From contig CALMUU010000243.1 in assembly GCA_937872965.1 (NCBI GenBank), positions 1 through 36,537 of the forward strand: a stretch of 36,537 bases of DNA, given 5' to 3'. The translations under genes and the position numbers were made by a program. Each line of letters starts with the position of its first letter. Positions within the stretch are counted from its first letter, which is position 1. Below, in pieces: positions 9,374 through 18,588 of the stretch. A model generated the notes under the pieces. The model did not search any database. It saw only the letters and a list, made by a program, of their open reading frames with translations, and was not told the origin of the DNA. Origin of the DNA: an uncultured Actinomycetes bacterium (GTDB lineage: Bacteria; Actinomycetota; Acidimicrobiia; IMCC26256; JAGPDB01).

Positions 9374-9567
9374 GATTTACCTTAATAAGTAGTCTCTGAT
9401 CGTTCTGAGATTGTCTCTAGAACTGGGCGCTTTACTGCCTTTATATGTGTAACCATGTTAGGCGTAATGAGTGTCTGGCTCGGAGTTAGAGGCAAATGCG
9501 TAGTGGAAAGGATGCCTATAAGTCGCTGAGCTGCAAACAAACGTATGCGCACAAATCTGAATAACGC

Positions 9568-10359
9568 ATGCGACTCGACAAAACTTCCCATGTGGAAAAT
9601 ATAGTTGCGCCGCCCGAGCGCGTGCCGAGGTTTTCGCTCTTGGCGGGTATAGGCGGAATCGTTGTTTATCTCACAAGTTCTATTCCTTTCATTCTCGTTG
9701 CCGGGTTCATTAAAATCGCATCTCTTCAAGCAGACAGCGGAACTCTGAGCAGTGAAGAAACCAGTCAAGCATTAAAGGACGTAGTTAAAAACCCCTTTGT
9801 CCTCGTTGGTGCACTCGTGGTGCAGTGTACGTGCCTTTTTCTTTATGTTGGAGCTGTAAGTTGGATTCGTGGGACGGGGAATCCATTTCGCGATATAGGT
9901 TTTCGGTTTACTCGCAGTAGTTTATTTTTTGTTGCTGGAGGAGCAGCGCTCCAGTTTGTTGGTTTGATTATCGGAATTCCTCTAGCTCTTTTGAAAGATA
10001 ACCCCGCTGAGCAAGAAATTGTTTCGGGTGTTAAATCAGCTCAGGGATGGGGATTCTTTCTTCTCATGGTGATGGTGGCTTTTGTTGTTCCTGTTGCAGA
10101 AGAAGTATGTTTTCGAGGTTTGTTTATGCGGGGGTTGGCTAAGAAGGTTGCCCCCACCATGGCGATTTTGATTACGGGTGCACTTTTTGCCGTCATTCAT
10201 TTGGGCGACCCCAAGGCATTTTTAGGACTGACCACACTCTTTATTTTTGGTCTTGTGGCGTCAGCTCTCGCAATGTATCGAGGTCGCCTCGACGCTTCGA
10301 TATGTTTACATATCGGTTTTAACTTAACGACGGTCCTCTTTATACTGCTTACGCGCTAA
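9568..10359 (+). CDS. CPBP family intramembrane metalloprotease
   Basis: The 263-aa polytopic protein carries the three motifs of the CPBP (CAAX prenyl protease 2-like / Abi) family: the glutamate pair and arginine AEEVCFRGLF (E178, E179, R183), FAVIH (H211) and HIGFN (H248, N252), which together form the metal site inside the membrane. Hydrophobic segments lie near 25-50, 76-98, 118-142, 162-178, 196-212 and 218-236. Bacterial members have varied substrates, so the target is unknown. It is monocistronic or leads into the small zinc-ribbon gene. The 194-bp divergent region with ftsH holds TATAAG near 9516 as a possible -10 box, but no clear -35. Confidence 0.9.
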   Translation: MRLDKTSHVENIVAPPERVPRFSLLAGIGGIVVYLTSSIPFILVAGFIKIASLQADSGTLSSEETSQALKDVVKNPFVLVGALVVQCTCLFLYVGAVSWIRGTGNPFRDIGFRFTRSSLFFVAGGAALQFVGLIIGIPLALLKDNPAEQEIVSGVKSAQGWGFFLLMVMVAFVVPVAEEVCFRGLFMRGLAKKVAPTMAILITGALFAVIHLGDPKAFLGLTTLFIFGLVASALAMYRGRLDASICLHIGFNLTTVLFILLTR

Positions 10360-10471
10360 GCCTGTGTGCCCCTTTGAGGCGCAATGAACAGGGAATATGC
10401 CTGTAACAGTCCTTCATTCAAGTATTTGGTTAAAAATGCCGATTATTCGTCTATCGAGTATTCATAGCCTT

Positions 10472-10477
10472 AAGGAG
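10472..10477 (+). promoter_or_regulatory. Shine-Dalgarno that fixes the start of the zinc-ribbon gene
   Basis: AAGGAG lies 6 nt before the ATG at 10484. It supports that start over the upstream in-frame ATG at 10397, whose extra 29 residues do not look like part of a zinc ribbon. Confidence 0.75.
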
Positions 10478-10483
10478 AATCTC

Positions 10484-10657
10484 ATGCGCTGCCCCAACTG
10501 TAAAAGCGATACATACGTAGAAATAACAATGTCACTTGGCGAAAAAGACGTAGCGTTCCGTCGCTGCGGACGATGTGAAACCCAAAAGTGGGAAAGCGAA
10601 GAACAAGACATTGATCTCACGAGCGTTCTTACATTTGCAAAAAACCTTCAGGTCTAA
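10484..10657 (+). CDS. 57-aa zinc-ribbon protein
   Basis: The small protein has two cysteine knuckles, CPNC (C3, C6) and CGRC (C28, C31), spaced as in a rubredoxin-like zinc ribbon, followed by an acidic stretch and a short C-terminal helix. Similar small proteins occur in actinobacteria without an assigned role; binding to nucleic acid or to RNA polymerase is possible but not shown. Start chosen by the strong AAGGAG site. Confidence 0.75.
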   Translation: MRCPNCKSDTYVEITMSLGEKDVAFRRCGRCETQKWESEEQDIDLTSVLTFAKNLQV

Positions 10658-10884
10658 ACGCGCGTCAGTCGACGTGCAAGTATGGTTACGGCACAGTCGC
10701 ATAGTCCTTATCTGCGCGCCAAGCATTCTTTAACACGGTGCCCTTCATCCTCAGCTAAAGCAACTTGAGCATCTTCGGGCAGCTTTTCGCTACTGGTGGT
10801 TAGTGTTTCGGCTTGATAGGAAGTTGAGGCACTTACTAAACCCAGAAAAAAGCGTCAAAACCGTAAAGGCTGCTCAAGTCGATC
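10658..10884. other. Intergenic stretch with no recognised gene
   Basis: This 227-bp gap has no convincing ORF, tRNA or terminator. TTGATA and TACTAA around 10815-10841, about 15 bp apart, might be a promoter for the following membrane-protein gene, but the spacing is short. Confidence 0.4.
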
Positions 10885-13668
10885 ATGTTCTGCAACAATG
10901 TATGCGTGGCAATTCGTGGTGCAAAAGACAATCTATTTACGTGGCCTTCTTTTGTTACGAAACTTGCTGACAAGTTAACAAGCACAGCAAACCGAATATC
11001 AGTAAAAATACGTCACGATCCTTTTGGTGCGACAAGGAATTTTGCCACATTTGTGGGAGTCGCGGGATGCATCCTTCTGGTGTGGCTTGCATTGCAACCC
11101 AGCCTTATCTTTACGAACACTACCCCTACGGGCGGTGATATGGGTGCGCATGTTTGGTGGCCTGCTTTTATGCGCGACTTCTTGCTGCCTAATGGCCGTC
11201 TTTTTGGATGGTCGATGGATAACTATTCGGGGTTTCCTGCCGGACAATACTATTTTCCAGTTCCCGCAGTCATGGTTGTCATCCTGGATGTTTTTCTCCC
11301 TTATAACATTGCATTTAAACTCGTCACTGTCATAGGCTCTGTTGCCCTGCCTCTTGCGGCATACATTCTGGGTCGCAGTATCAAAGTTCCTAAACCCATT
11401 CCTATGTTGATGGCATTTGCGGCCACACTCTTCTTATTTTTTACAGGTGATCCACGAGGGACATCGACCGCATCAACAGTTGCTGATTACAACAATGCAA
11501 ACTTTAATCATCACATTATGGGCGGCCCTCTTCTTTCTTCAATGGCGGGAGAGTTTTCTTTTTCGATTGCATTGGTTTTTGCACTTCTCTTCCTTTCTGC
11601 TTTCTTCGTGATGTTGCGAGATGGTAAATATCGCTGCTGGGTGGCAATTCTCTTTGCATTAACTGTCATGAGCCACCTAGTTGTCGCAATTTTTTTGGGC
11701 ATTGCTACTCTCGTTTTTTGGGGTGCAAGCTACATCGCGCGCAAAGGCATTGTCCGTTGGTTGGGGTATGCACTCCTTCTCTGGGTGTGCGTATTTGCAT
11801 TGTGTATTGGTTCGATAGGCAGATACTTCTTTGATCACACTACTGAAAGTTCGCTTTTTTTTGTAGCGATTGCCACACTGCTCATAGTGGCGCTCGTGGT
11901 CTATGGCTTTATTAAAGACAGAATACACACTATTGGCGTGGCCAGAGATGCCATCCCGCTTCTCGTCGGGTTTCTTTTATCGAGCATTTGGCTTCTTCCT
12001 CTCCTCACACGTTTCGGTTATACCTCGAATATGCGATATGAAAAACTCGTTGATCTTCCTGCCACACAAGGCGTTAATGAAGTGTACGAACTTTACATTG
12101 CGCCCAATTATTTTCTTTGGCCAGTCTTCATTCCTGCTGCAATTGGTTTTGTTCTCTCTGCCACTTTTTTGCGAAAAAGTATTATTCCGCTTATTGTCAC
12201 AGCAGTAACAATGGGAGTGGTATTTGTGAATTGGCCGGAAGGCCACGCATGGAATCTTCGTTTCTTGCCGTTCTGGTATCTTTTTATCTTTTTCGTTGCT
12301 GCTGTTGGGTACGGCGAATTGATACGACTTCCTGGGGTGTTGATTTCGCGCAGTGCTTATGTTCTTAAAAATCGCAACGTTTTACTTGTGGCAAAAATAT
12401 TGCGTACGGGAATCTCCATTGCAACAGTTATTATTTTCTTTGTACTTTTGGTTGGAGTAGGCAGCACTCCTAAAGATGCACTGAGTTGTCTGAGTGTTGA
12501 TACGCGCGATTATCCTGATCGACGAGGCTACGCAGATTCCTGGGCAAGGTACAACTTTGAAGGATACGAGCGAAAACCTCAGGCCACAGATTGCGGTATA
12601 CGGCCAAAAAAAGCACCGGTATATAACTCATCGATCGAGTTCAAGAGCCTGATGGATGAAATGAAAAAATTGCCTGCTGGTCGTGCACTATGGGAAACAA
12701 GTAAGGGAGCCTATGGAACCACTTTGGCGCTCACCCTCTTACCCTATTACACGGATCATCGCATAGCGTCTCAAGAAGGTTTATATTACGAGGCAGCAGG
12801 GTCAACTGCGTATCACTTTTTAACTGTTGCTGAAGTATCGCAATCACCATCAAACCCTATGCGATGGCCAAAGTGCGAAACCAAGCGCGATGGAACAAAA
12901 AAAGAGCCGACATGTTTTGATTCATATTACGGAACGATCTCGGATTTCTCTCGAGGTGTTGCACATATGAAAATGATGGGAGTTAGGTATTATTTGGCTA
13001 ACACCGAAGAAGCAAAAGCAGCGGCGAATGCGCAAAGCGACCTGACGCTTATTGCGCAGGTGAAGGATCGTGACGATCTGGACCCTTTTGGTTGGAATAT
13101 ATATCGCATCGAGGGTTCTTATGTAGTGGAGCCTTTAGCTCATGATCCTGTTGTCATTACAGATAAGTCTGATCCAAAAGATTGGGCTCAAAGCGGAAAC
13201 AAATGGTTGTATGACTGGTTCGTTGCAGTCGGAGAATACCCCGTGTTCACTAATGATGGGCCCAATGCATGGAAACACGAAACATCGTCTCGTGCGCTTG
13301 CCCGTCCACTCTCGACTGTTCAACAACAAGAAAAAGCGAATGTAAAAGTATCGAATGTTAAAATTACACAAGACTCAGTGAGTTTTCATGTGGACAAAGT
13401 AGGGGAACCTGTTCTTATCAAAGTTTCTTACTATCCAACGTTTTCCGCATCGGGAGCTGAGACAATCTACCGAGCTAGTCCGAACTCTATGGTGGTTATT
13501 CCCACAAAGAAAGAAGTGACTATTTCTATCAAGCGCGATGGCGTGGAATGGATTGCGAACCTCGCATTTCTCGCTGGAATTGCTGGATGTATCCTCATGA
13601 AAGTGTCAGAAAAACAACGTTTTAAGCAGCTGTCAGGGTTGTTCCTTGGAAAAGTGACTCAAAACTAA
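10885..13668 (+). CDS. Large polytopic membrane protein, GT-C-like (PTPS-related membrane domain)
   Basis: The 927-aa protein has one membrane helix near residue 55, then the acidic loop GGDMGAHVWWP (near residue 84) typical of GT-C glycosyltransferases that use polyprenyl-phosphate sugars, then about ten further helices up to residue 530. A large extracytoplasmic domain follows, with a last helix near residue 895. The overall shape resembles the bacterial membrane proteins described as 6-pyruvoyl-tetrahydropterin-synthase-related, which are annotated without proven function. Together with the mannose-supply genes downstream it may add sugars to an envelope polymer (inference). The start is uncertain because the first 45 residues could be too long. 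The last ten or so codons lie within a dispersed repeat element (13635-13727). Confidence 0.7.
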   Translation: MFCNNVCVAIRGAKDNLFTWPSFVTKLADKLTSTANRISVKIRHDPFGATRNFATFVGVAGCILLVWLALQPSLIFTNTTPTGGDMGAHVWWPAFMRDFLLPNGRLFGWSMDNYSGFPAGQYYFPVPAVMVVILDVFLPYNIAFKLVTVIGSVALPLAAYILGRSIKVPKPIPMLMAFAATLFLFFTGDPRGTSTASTVADYNNANFNHHIMGGPLLSSMAGEFSFSIALVFALLFLSAFFVMLRDGKYRCWVAILFALTVMSHLVVAIFLGIATLVFWGASYIARKGIVRWLGYALLLWVCVFALCIGSIGRYFFDHTTESSLFFVAIATLLIVALVVYGFIKDRIHTIGVARDAIPLLVGFLLSSIWLLPLLTRFGYTSNMRYEKLVDLPATQGVNEVYELYIAPNYFLWPVFIPAAIGFVLSATFLRKSIIPLIVTAVTMGVVFVNWPEGHAWNLRFLPFWYLFIFFVAAVGYGELIRLPGVLISRSAYVLKNRNVLLVAKILRTGISIATVIIFFVLLVGVGSTPKDALSCLSVDTRDYPDRRGYADSWARYNFEGYERKPQATDCGIRPKKAPVYNSSIEFKSLMDEMKKLPAGRALWETSKGAYGTTLALTLLPYYTDHRIASQEGLYYEAAGSTAYHFLTVAEVSQSPSNPMRWPKCETKRDGTKKEPTCFDSYYGTISDFSRGVAHMKMMGVRYYLANTEEAKAAANAQSDLTLIAQVKDRDDLDPFGWNIYRIEGSYVVEPLAHDPVVITDKSDPKDWAQSGNKWLYDWFVAVGEYPVFTNDGPNAWKHETSSRALARPLSTVQQQEKANVKVSNVKITQDSVSFHVDKVGEPVLIKVSYYPTFSASGAETIYRASPNSMVVIPTKKEVTISIKRDGVEWIANLAFLAGIAGCILMKVSEKQRFKQLSGLFLGKVTQN

Positions 13669-13727
13669 ATAAGGGCCTCACAAGGAGGCCACTCTATTTT
13701 CTTTTCCAAGGTGCGACCCTCCCCAAC
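13635..13727 (-). repeat. Dispersed structured repeat, copy A (overlaps the end of the GT-C-like gene)
   Basis: The left end AGGGTTGTTCCTTGGAAAAG (13635-13654) is coding sequence; the right end CTTTTCCAAGG (13701-13711) continues into TGCGACCCTCCCC. The CCTTGGAAAAG and CTTTTCCAAGG arms pair perfectly over 11 bp. It shares both ends with copies at 20378, 24379, 29545, 33936 and 36265. Confidence 0.65.
13674..13705 (+). terminator. Probable intrinsic terminator after the GT-C-like gene
   Basis: A GGCCTC/GAGGCC stem (13674-13679 and 13685-13690, loop ACAAG) is followed by ACTCTATTTTCTTTT, a broken T-rich tract. It starts 6 nt after the stop codon and lies inside repeat copy A. Confidence 0.6.
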
Positions 13728-13750
13728 ACGCACGTGACTTTCTCTCCAAG

Positions 13751-13756
13751 TAGACT
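13751..13756 (+). promoter_or_regulatory. -10 box (TAGACT) for the phosphohexomutase operon
   Basis: TAGACT ends 8 nt before the GTG start at 13765, with no Shine-Dalgarno, which suggests a leaderless mRNA. It is the same hexamer as in the cof promoter. No clear -35 hexamer. Confidence 0.5.
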
Positions 13757-13764
13757 TAATCTTT

Positions 13765-15126
13765 GTGACAGAAACTACTTCAGCAAACCTCGATGCCGTC
13801 TTTAAGGCCTATGACGTTCGGGGCCTCTACCCAGGAGATTGGGATGCATCCCTTGCACGATTGATCGGGAATGCCTTTGTACGCTACCTCAATGCCGATT
13901 CCATTGTCGTTGGTCATGATATGCGAACATCTTCACCTGCGTTGGCTCATGCATTTATCGAAGGTGCGACACTTGCGGGGGCAGACGTTGTCTCTATTGG
14001 CTTGGCGTCGACGGACATGCTTTATTTCGCGAGTGGTCAAATGCAAATGGCTGGAGCCATGATCACCGCATCGCATAATCCCGCTGAATACAACGGATTG
14101 AAATTGTGTCGGGCATCTGCTGCACCAATCGGCGAAGATACAGGACTTAACCAGATCAAAGCAGCTGTAGCAACCGGATTGATTGAACGAGCAGAAGAAA
14201 TGGGAGAAATAACAGAGAAAAATTTGTTAGATGATTTCCGCGAGCATTGCCTTTCGTTTATTGATCGAGATTCCATCTCACGTTTAAGCGTTGTTGCCGA
14301 TACTGCAAATGGGATGGGTGGGCTTGTGGTCCCGTATATTTTTGATTCTCTCGATTGTTCTCTCGATGTTCTCTTCGGTGAGCTCGACGGAACGTTTCCC
14401 AATCATCCAGCCGACCCTATTCAGCCAGAAAACCTGAAGGATCTTCAACGTCGAGTTGTTGAAACGGGGGCTGATGTTGGATTGGCCTTCGATGGAGACG
14501 CCGATCGCGTTTTCCTTGTAGACGATCTCGGACAAACACTTGGCGGTTTTATCACTGTTGCTCTCGTCGCTCAGGCGCTCCTGGTTAAATACCCAGGTGA
14601 ATCCATTGTGTATAATCTCATTTGTTCCCATGCTGTGCCTGAAACCATTAATGCCTCAGGTGGTAAAGCAATTCGAACACGGGTTGGGCATAGTTTTATC
14701 AAACAAGTAATGGCTGATTCAGGAGCAATCTTTGGAGGTGAACATTCTGGTCACTTCTATTTCCGTGATAATTTTAAAGCTGACTCAGGATTGATTGCTG
14801 CACTGATGGTTCTCGAAGTAATCGCGAATTCTGGAATGAAACTTTCTGTATTGCGAAAGCAATTTGAAACATACTCTCAGAGCGGTGAAGTGAACTCACG
14901 AGTCAGTGATGTTGCGCAAGCAATTGATCGTGTAAAAAAGGCATATAGCGATTACAAGATGGATGAACTGGATGGCTTGACTATAGAAGACACCACTTGG
15001 TGGTGCAATGTGCGTCCTAGTAATACAGAGCCCCTTGTGCGGCTCAATGTGGAAGCCGATACACAAGAACTCTGTGATGAAAAAACACGAGAACTGCTCA
15101 GCGTTATTCGTGGAGAGAGTGCATGA
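13765..15126 (+). CDS. manB: Phosphomannomutase / phosphoglucomutase
   Basis: This 453-aa alpha-D-phosphohexomutase interconverts hexose 6- and 1-phosphates and so feeds GDP-mannose or UDP-glucose synthesis. Seen motifs are the phosphoserine loop TASHNPAEYNG (catalytic S103), the metal loop DGDADR starting at D243, the sugar-specificity loop GGEHSGH and the phosphate-binding loop RPSNTEP near the C-terminus. Length fits the PMM/PGM group. GTG start, probably leaderless. It overlaps the Trm112-like gene by ATGA and stands in the actinobacterial order manB, small protein, SIS isomerase, ahcY. Whether mannose or glucose is preferred cannot be told from sequence alone. Confidence 0.92.
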   Translation: MTETTSANLDAVFKAYDVRGLYPGDWDASLARLIGNAFVRYLNADSIVVGHDMRTSSPALAHAFIEGATLAGADVVSIGLASTDMLYFASGQMQMAGAMITASHNPAEYNGLKLCRASAAPIGEDTGLNQIKAAVATGLIERAEEMGEITEKNLLDDFREHCLSFIDRDSISRLSVVADTANGMGGLVVPYIFDSLDCSLDVLFGELDGTFPNHPADPIQPENLKDLQRRVVETGADVGLAFDGDADRVFLVDDLGQTLGGFITVALVAQALLVKYPGESIVYNLICSHAVPETINASGGKAIRTRVGHSFIKQVMADSGAIFGGEHSGHFYFRDNFKADSGLIAALMVLEVIANSGMKLSVLRKQFETYSQSGEVNSRVSDVAQAIDRVKKAYSDYKMDELDGLTIEDTTWWCNVRPSNTEPLVRLNVEADTQELCDEKTRELLSVIRGESA

Positions 15127-15398
15127 CTAGCGATAACATCGATGGTGAAGGTCCGACGCAAGAGCTAAGTGTGACACTGCTAGATCTGCTTGTATGTCCT
15201 ATCGACCATCAAACACTTGCGTATATTTCATCGGAAAATGTTCTATACAATCCTCGGTTAAAAAAAAGTTTTGAAATTCGTCAAGGTATCCCAGTGATGC
15301 TCGTTGAAGATTCGACCGATGTTGATGATGTAACGCATGAAAAATATATAAATGCTGTTGTGCGTTATACCGGACCGCGCGACGTGCACGCTATGTAA
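15123..15398 (+). CDS. Trm112-like small protein
   Basis: This 91-aa protein has the Trm112 core: LLDLLVCPIDHQTLAY, followed by a YNPRLKKSFEIRQGIPVMLVEDS block. Bacterial Trm112 proteins can bind and stabilise methyltransferases, but members of this actinobacterial group are usually found beside manB with unknown function. Only one cysteine of the usual zinc pair (CP-D instead of CP-C) is present, so zinc binding is doubtful. It overlaps manB by 4 bp. A large perfect hairpin follows the stop. Confidence 0.8.
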   Translation: MTSDNIDGEGPTQELSVTLLDLLVCPIDHQTLAYISSENVLYNPRLKKSFEIRQGIPVMLVEDSTDVDDVTHEKYINAVVRYTGPRDVHAM

Positions 15399-15417
15399 TG
15401 AGAAAGACTGTACCACC

Positions 15418-15468
15418 CGCGTTGGAGGGATTTACCGCGGTATACCCGCGGTAAATCCCTCCAACGCG
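15418..15468. repeat. Perfect 23-bp inverted repeat with 5-nt loop
   Basis: The arms 15418-15440 and 15446-15468 are exact reverse complements around TATAC; the outer ends read CGCGTTGGAGGG. No T-tract follows on either strand, so it is not a standard intrinsic terminator, although as RNA it would be very stable. It fills most of the 93-bp gap between the Trm112-like gene and the SIS isomerase. Confidence 0.85.
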
Positions 15469-15491
15469 CAAGAAAGAGAGAGAAAAATACA

Positions 15492-16520
15492 ATGGATTCA
15501 ATTAATTTCCTGGGAATGACCCATTCGTTTCCCGAGCAATTTCAAGAAGCATTAGATAAGGCACAACTTGTTGATGTTTCCGCTATTGACGGATCGGCTA
15601 TTACATCGATCATTGTCTTGGGCATGGGCGGATCTGGGGTCAGCGGCGATATCGTTTCGGCCACTCTGAGCGCGACGTGTGCTATTCCTGTTTACGTATC
15701 GAAGAATTACGAACTACCTGCATTTGTCAATGAGCAAACCCTTGTGATTGCAGCAAGCTATTCAGGAACGACAGAAGAGACTTTGAGTGCGGTCGCTACT
15801 GCACAAGAAAAGCGCGCTCCGATGATTGCGATCTGCTCAGGCGGAACACTTGCAGAAATCGTAGAAAAATCATCATCCCCTTGTATTCGATACGAAGCCC
15901 CTCAGGGTCTGCAGCCTCGAGCTACCATGGCAGCACTTATTGCTCCAATTTTTGTTGCTCTCGATAAACTCGGAATCTTTCCTGAAGGAATTACTCAATG
16001 CGAATCTGCTATTCGACAAGCGACGAAGCGTCGAGATGAATGTATTGACCCGCAGGGGGATCACATTGCTTCAGAACTTGTTACGCGAATATCGACCACA
16101 ATTCCCGTTATCTATGGCGGCGGGGCAATTGGTGCTGCTGCTGCTTATCGTTTTAAATGCGATGTAAACGAAAATGCGAAATCGCCTGCGTATTGGCATG
16201 TGTATCCTGAACTTAACCACAACGAGATTGTGGGTTATGGTCAGCATGGGGATGTCACTCGACAATTATTTACTTTGGTTGAGCTTCGCCACGACTATGA
16301 ACACAAGCAGGTTCAGCGTCGCTTTGATATCACGCGCGAACTCATTCGTGAAACGCTCAATGATGTTATTGAAGTACGAGCCCAAGGCGACACCCCTCTT
16401 GCCCAGTTGTGCGATCTTACTTACATTGGTTCACTTGCGAGCGTGTATATGGCACTGGGCGCTGATGTTGATCCTGGTCCTGTTGATGTTATTTGGGAAC
16501 TTAAGAACGCCCTTGCTTGA
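15492..16520 (+). CDS. SIS-domain phosphoglucose/phosphomannose isomerase
   Basis: The 342-aa protein has two sugar isomerase (SIS) domains. Seen are LGMGGSGVSGD (about residues 47-57), AASYSGTTEETL, LQPRATMAAL and PELNHNEIVGY with the probable catalytic histidine, all typical of bifunctional archaeal and actinobacterial PGI/PMI proteins that interconvert fructose 6-phosphate with glucose or mannose 6-phosphate. Being next to the phosphomannomutase it likely makes mannose 6-phosphate for GDP-mannose. A purine-rich AGAAAGAGAGAG run precedes the ATG. The big palindrome lies just upstream and may shape expression relative to manB. Confidence 0.88.
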   Translation: MDSINFLGMTHSFPEQFQEALDKAQLVDVSAIDGSAITSIIVLGMGGSGVSGDIVSATLSATCAIPVYVSKNYELPAFVNEQTLVIAASYSGTTEETLSAVATAQEKRAPMIAICSGGTLAEIVEKSSSPCIRYEAPQGLQPRATMAALIAPIFVALDKLGIFPEGITQCESAIRQATKRRDECIDPQGDHIASELVTRISTTIPVIYGGGAIGAAAAYRFKCDVNENAKSPAYWHVYPELNHNEIVGYGQHGDVTRQLFTLVELRHDYEHKQVQRRFDITRELIRETLNDVIEVRAQGDTPLAQLCDLTYIGSLASVYMALGADVDPGPVDVIWELKNALA

Positions 16521-16550
16521 TTTCCTAGCAATATTAAGCGAGGTTTCGCA

Positions 16551-17129
16551 ATGATTGATCAGCCTGATACGCGATATGACCCTGTGCTCATGCGCGATGG
16601 GGATTCGCGCAATGTTGTGGACAAATATAAAACATGGACCGAACAAGCAATTGTTGAGGATCTGGATCGAACCCGCGCACCCCTTCATGTCGCCGTAGAA
16701 AATTGGGAAAAAGATTTGAATCTTGGAACAATTACGCGCAGTGCGAATGCTTTCAATGTTTCCGGTTTTCATATAGTCGGTGAAAAAAAGTGGAACCGTC
16801 GGGGTGCAATGGCGACATATCGTTATGTTCATGTGTATCATCATGAAAGTGTTGAGGAACTTTACGCTTTTTGCCAAGAACATGACCTCAGTCTTACGGG
16901 GATCGATAACTGTGAAACATCTGTTCCTATCGAAGGCACAATTCTTCCTGCACGAACGATGTTGTTATTTGGGAACGAAGGAATCGGGCTGACCCCTCAA
17001 GCAAAGAAGCTGTGTGAGAAAATCTACGAGATCAGCATGTCAGGTTCCACGCGTTCTCTCAATTCATCTGTCGCTGCAGGAATCGCAATGTATCACTGGC
17101 AAGCACACCACACCAAGAGCGATGAATAG
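16551..17129 (+). CDS. SpoU/TrmH family RNA 2'-O-methyltransferase
   Basis: The 192-aa protein shows the three SPOUT motifs: NLGTITRSA (motif 1), MLLFGNEGIGL (motif 2) and GSTRSLNSSVAAGIAMY (motif 3, the knotted SAM-binding loop). These enzymes methylate the ribose 2'-OH of tRNA or rRNA; the exact site is not predictable here. It is a short form without an N-terminal RNA-binding domain. It ends 12 nt before ahcY, whose product removes the S-adenosylhomocysteine that methyltransferases make. Confidence 0.88.
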   Translation: MIDQPDTRYDPVLMRDGDSRNVVDKYKTWTEQAIVEDLDRTRAPLHVAVENWEKDLNLGTITRSANAFNVSGFHIVGEKKWNRRGAMATYRYVHVYHHESVEELYAFCQEHDLSLTGIDNCETSVPIEGTILPARTMLLFGNEGIGLTPQAKKLCEKIYEISMSGSTRSLNSSVAAGIAMYHWQAHHTKSDE

Positions 17130-17141
17130 TTAGGAATTGCT

Positions 17142-18587
17142 GTGACTTCAGTACTTACAGAAAAAGAATTTAAAGTAGCCGATCTTTCGCTTGCTGAGTT
17201 TGGACGTAAAGAAATTGAGCTCGCCCAAGTCGAGATGCCAGGCCTTATGGCTTTGCGCGAAAAATATCGAGAACAACAGCCACTTAAGGGTGCTCGTATT
17301 ACAGGTTCACTCCATATGACAATTCAAACTGCTGTGCTCATTGAAACATTGGTTGAACTAGGTGCGGATGTGCGATGGGCAAGTTGCAATATTTTTTCTA
17401 CGCAAGATCATGCAGCTGCAGCGATTGCGGTGGGTCCTTCAGGTACTGTCGAGAATCCTCAAGGGGTACCCGTTTTTGCTTGGAAAGACGAATCGCTTGA
17501 AGAGTACTGGTTGTGTACTCAACAGGCGTTGACATGGGAAGGCACGGATGGGCCGACCATGATTCTGGACGATGGGGGAGATGCCACACTTCTTGTTCAT
17601 AGAGGCGCACAAGCGGAAGCCCAAGGCCACGTGGATCAATATGATTCCAATAATCCCGAAGAGATGAAATATATCCTCGCCACAATTAAAGGTTCGCTAT
17701 CGCTTGATGAAACCTTCTACACCCGTTGTCTTAAATCAATCGTAGGGGTGAGTGAAGAAACAACAACAGGTGTACATCGTCTCTATCAGATGGCTGATGT
17801 TGGAACATTGGCATTTCCTGCAATCAACGTGAACGATTCGGTGACCAAATCCAAGTTCGACAACCTTTATGGATGTAGACATTCGTTGGTGGACGGTATC
17901 TGTCGTGCAACCGATGTCATGCTTGCGGGTAAAACTGTGGTCGTCTGTGGGTATGGTGATGTGGGTAAGGGATGCGCACAGTCTCTTCGTGGACAGGGTG
18001 CACGCGTACTGATTACAGAAATTGATCCAATCTGCGCACTGCAGGCTGCAATGGAAGGCTATGAAGTTGTTCGTCTCGATGACGTCGTGCAAAAGGGCGA
18101 CCTTTTTGTGACAGCGACAGGAAATAAAGATATCATTACTTTCGAGCACATGAAGAAGATGAAAAATAATGCCATAGTGGGCAACATTGGTCACTTCGAT
18201 AATGAAATTGATGTGGCAGGTCTTTACTCTGATGAATCTGTTGTTCGAACAAATATCAAACCACAGGTGGATCAATTCACGTTTGCTGATGGCAAAAACA
18301 TCATTCTTCTTGCCGAAGGTCGACTCTTAAATCTTGGATGTGCCACAGGGCACCCAAGTTTTGTGATGTCGACAAGCTTCTCAAACCAAGTTCTCGCCCA
18401 AATTGAACTCTTTACTGGTTCATATGAAGTAGGAGTTCATACTCTTTCGAAAAAGTTAGATGAAGACGTCGCTCGTCTGCATCTGGAAAAGCTGGGCGTG
18501 CACTTGACTGAATTAACAGACGAGCAGTCGAGTTATCTCGGTCTCAACACGGATGGCCCCTACAAACCTGACCATTATCGTTACTAA
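17142..18587 (+). CDS. ahcY: S-adenosylhomocysteine hydrolase
   Basis: AhcY splits S-adenosylhomocysteine into adenosine and homocysteine, keeping SAM-dependent methylation going. The 481-aa protein has the N-terminal [17 protein letters not shown] and [14 protein letters not shown] segments, the NAD-binding loop [17 protein letters not shown] (about residues 266-282), the [11 protein letters not shown] loop and the invariant C-terminal PYKPDHYRY with Lys and Tyr reaching the partner subunit's NAD. The length is that of the long bacterial form with an inserted segment in the catalytic domain. GTG start with AGGA about 7 nt upstream. The order with manB and the SIS gene matches the M. tuberculosis sahH-manB region as I remember it. 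Confidence 0.97.
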   Translation: MTSVLTEKEFKVADLSLAEFGRKEIELAQVEMPGLMALREKYREQQPLKGARITGSLHMTIQTAVLIETLVELGADVRWASCNIFSTQDHAAAAIAVGPSGTVENPQGVPVFAWKDESLEEYWLCTQQALTWEGTDGPTMILDDGGDATLLVHRGAQAEAQGHVDQYDSNNPEEMKYILATIKGSLSLDETFYTRCLKSIVGVSEETTTGVHRLYQMADVGTLAFPAINVNDSVTKSKFDNLYGCRHSLVDGICRATDVMLAGKTVVVCGYGDVGKGCAQSLRGQGARVLITEIDPICALQAAMEGYEVVRLDDVVQKGDLFVTATGNKDIITFEHMKKMKNNAIVGNIGHFDNEIDVAGLYSDESVVRTNIKPQVDQFTFADGKNIILLAEGRLLNLGCATGHPSFVMSTSFSNQVLAQIELFTGSYEVGVHTLSKKLDEDVARLHLEKLGVHLTELTDEQSSYLGLNTDGPYKPDHYRY

Positions 18588-18588
18588 A

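Noticed and set aside
10658-10884. tRNA or small RNA in the gap before the GT-C-like gene
   Set aside because: No cloverleaf, T-loop or terminator could be formed on either strand.
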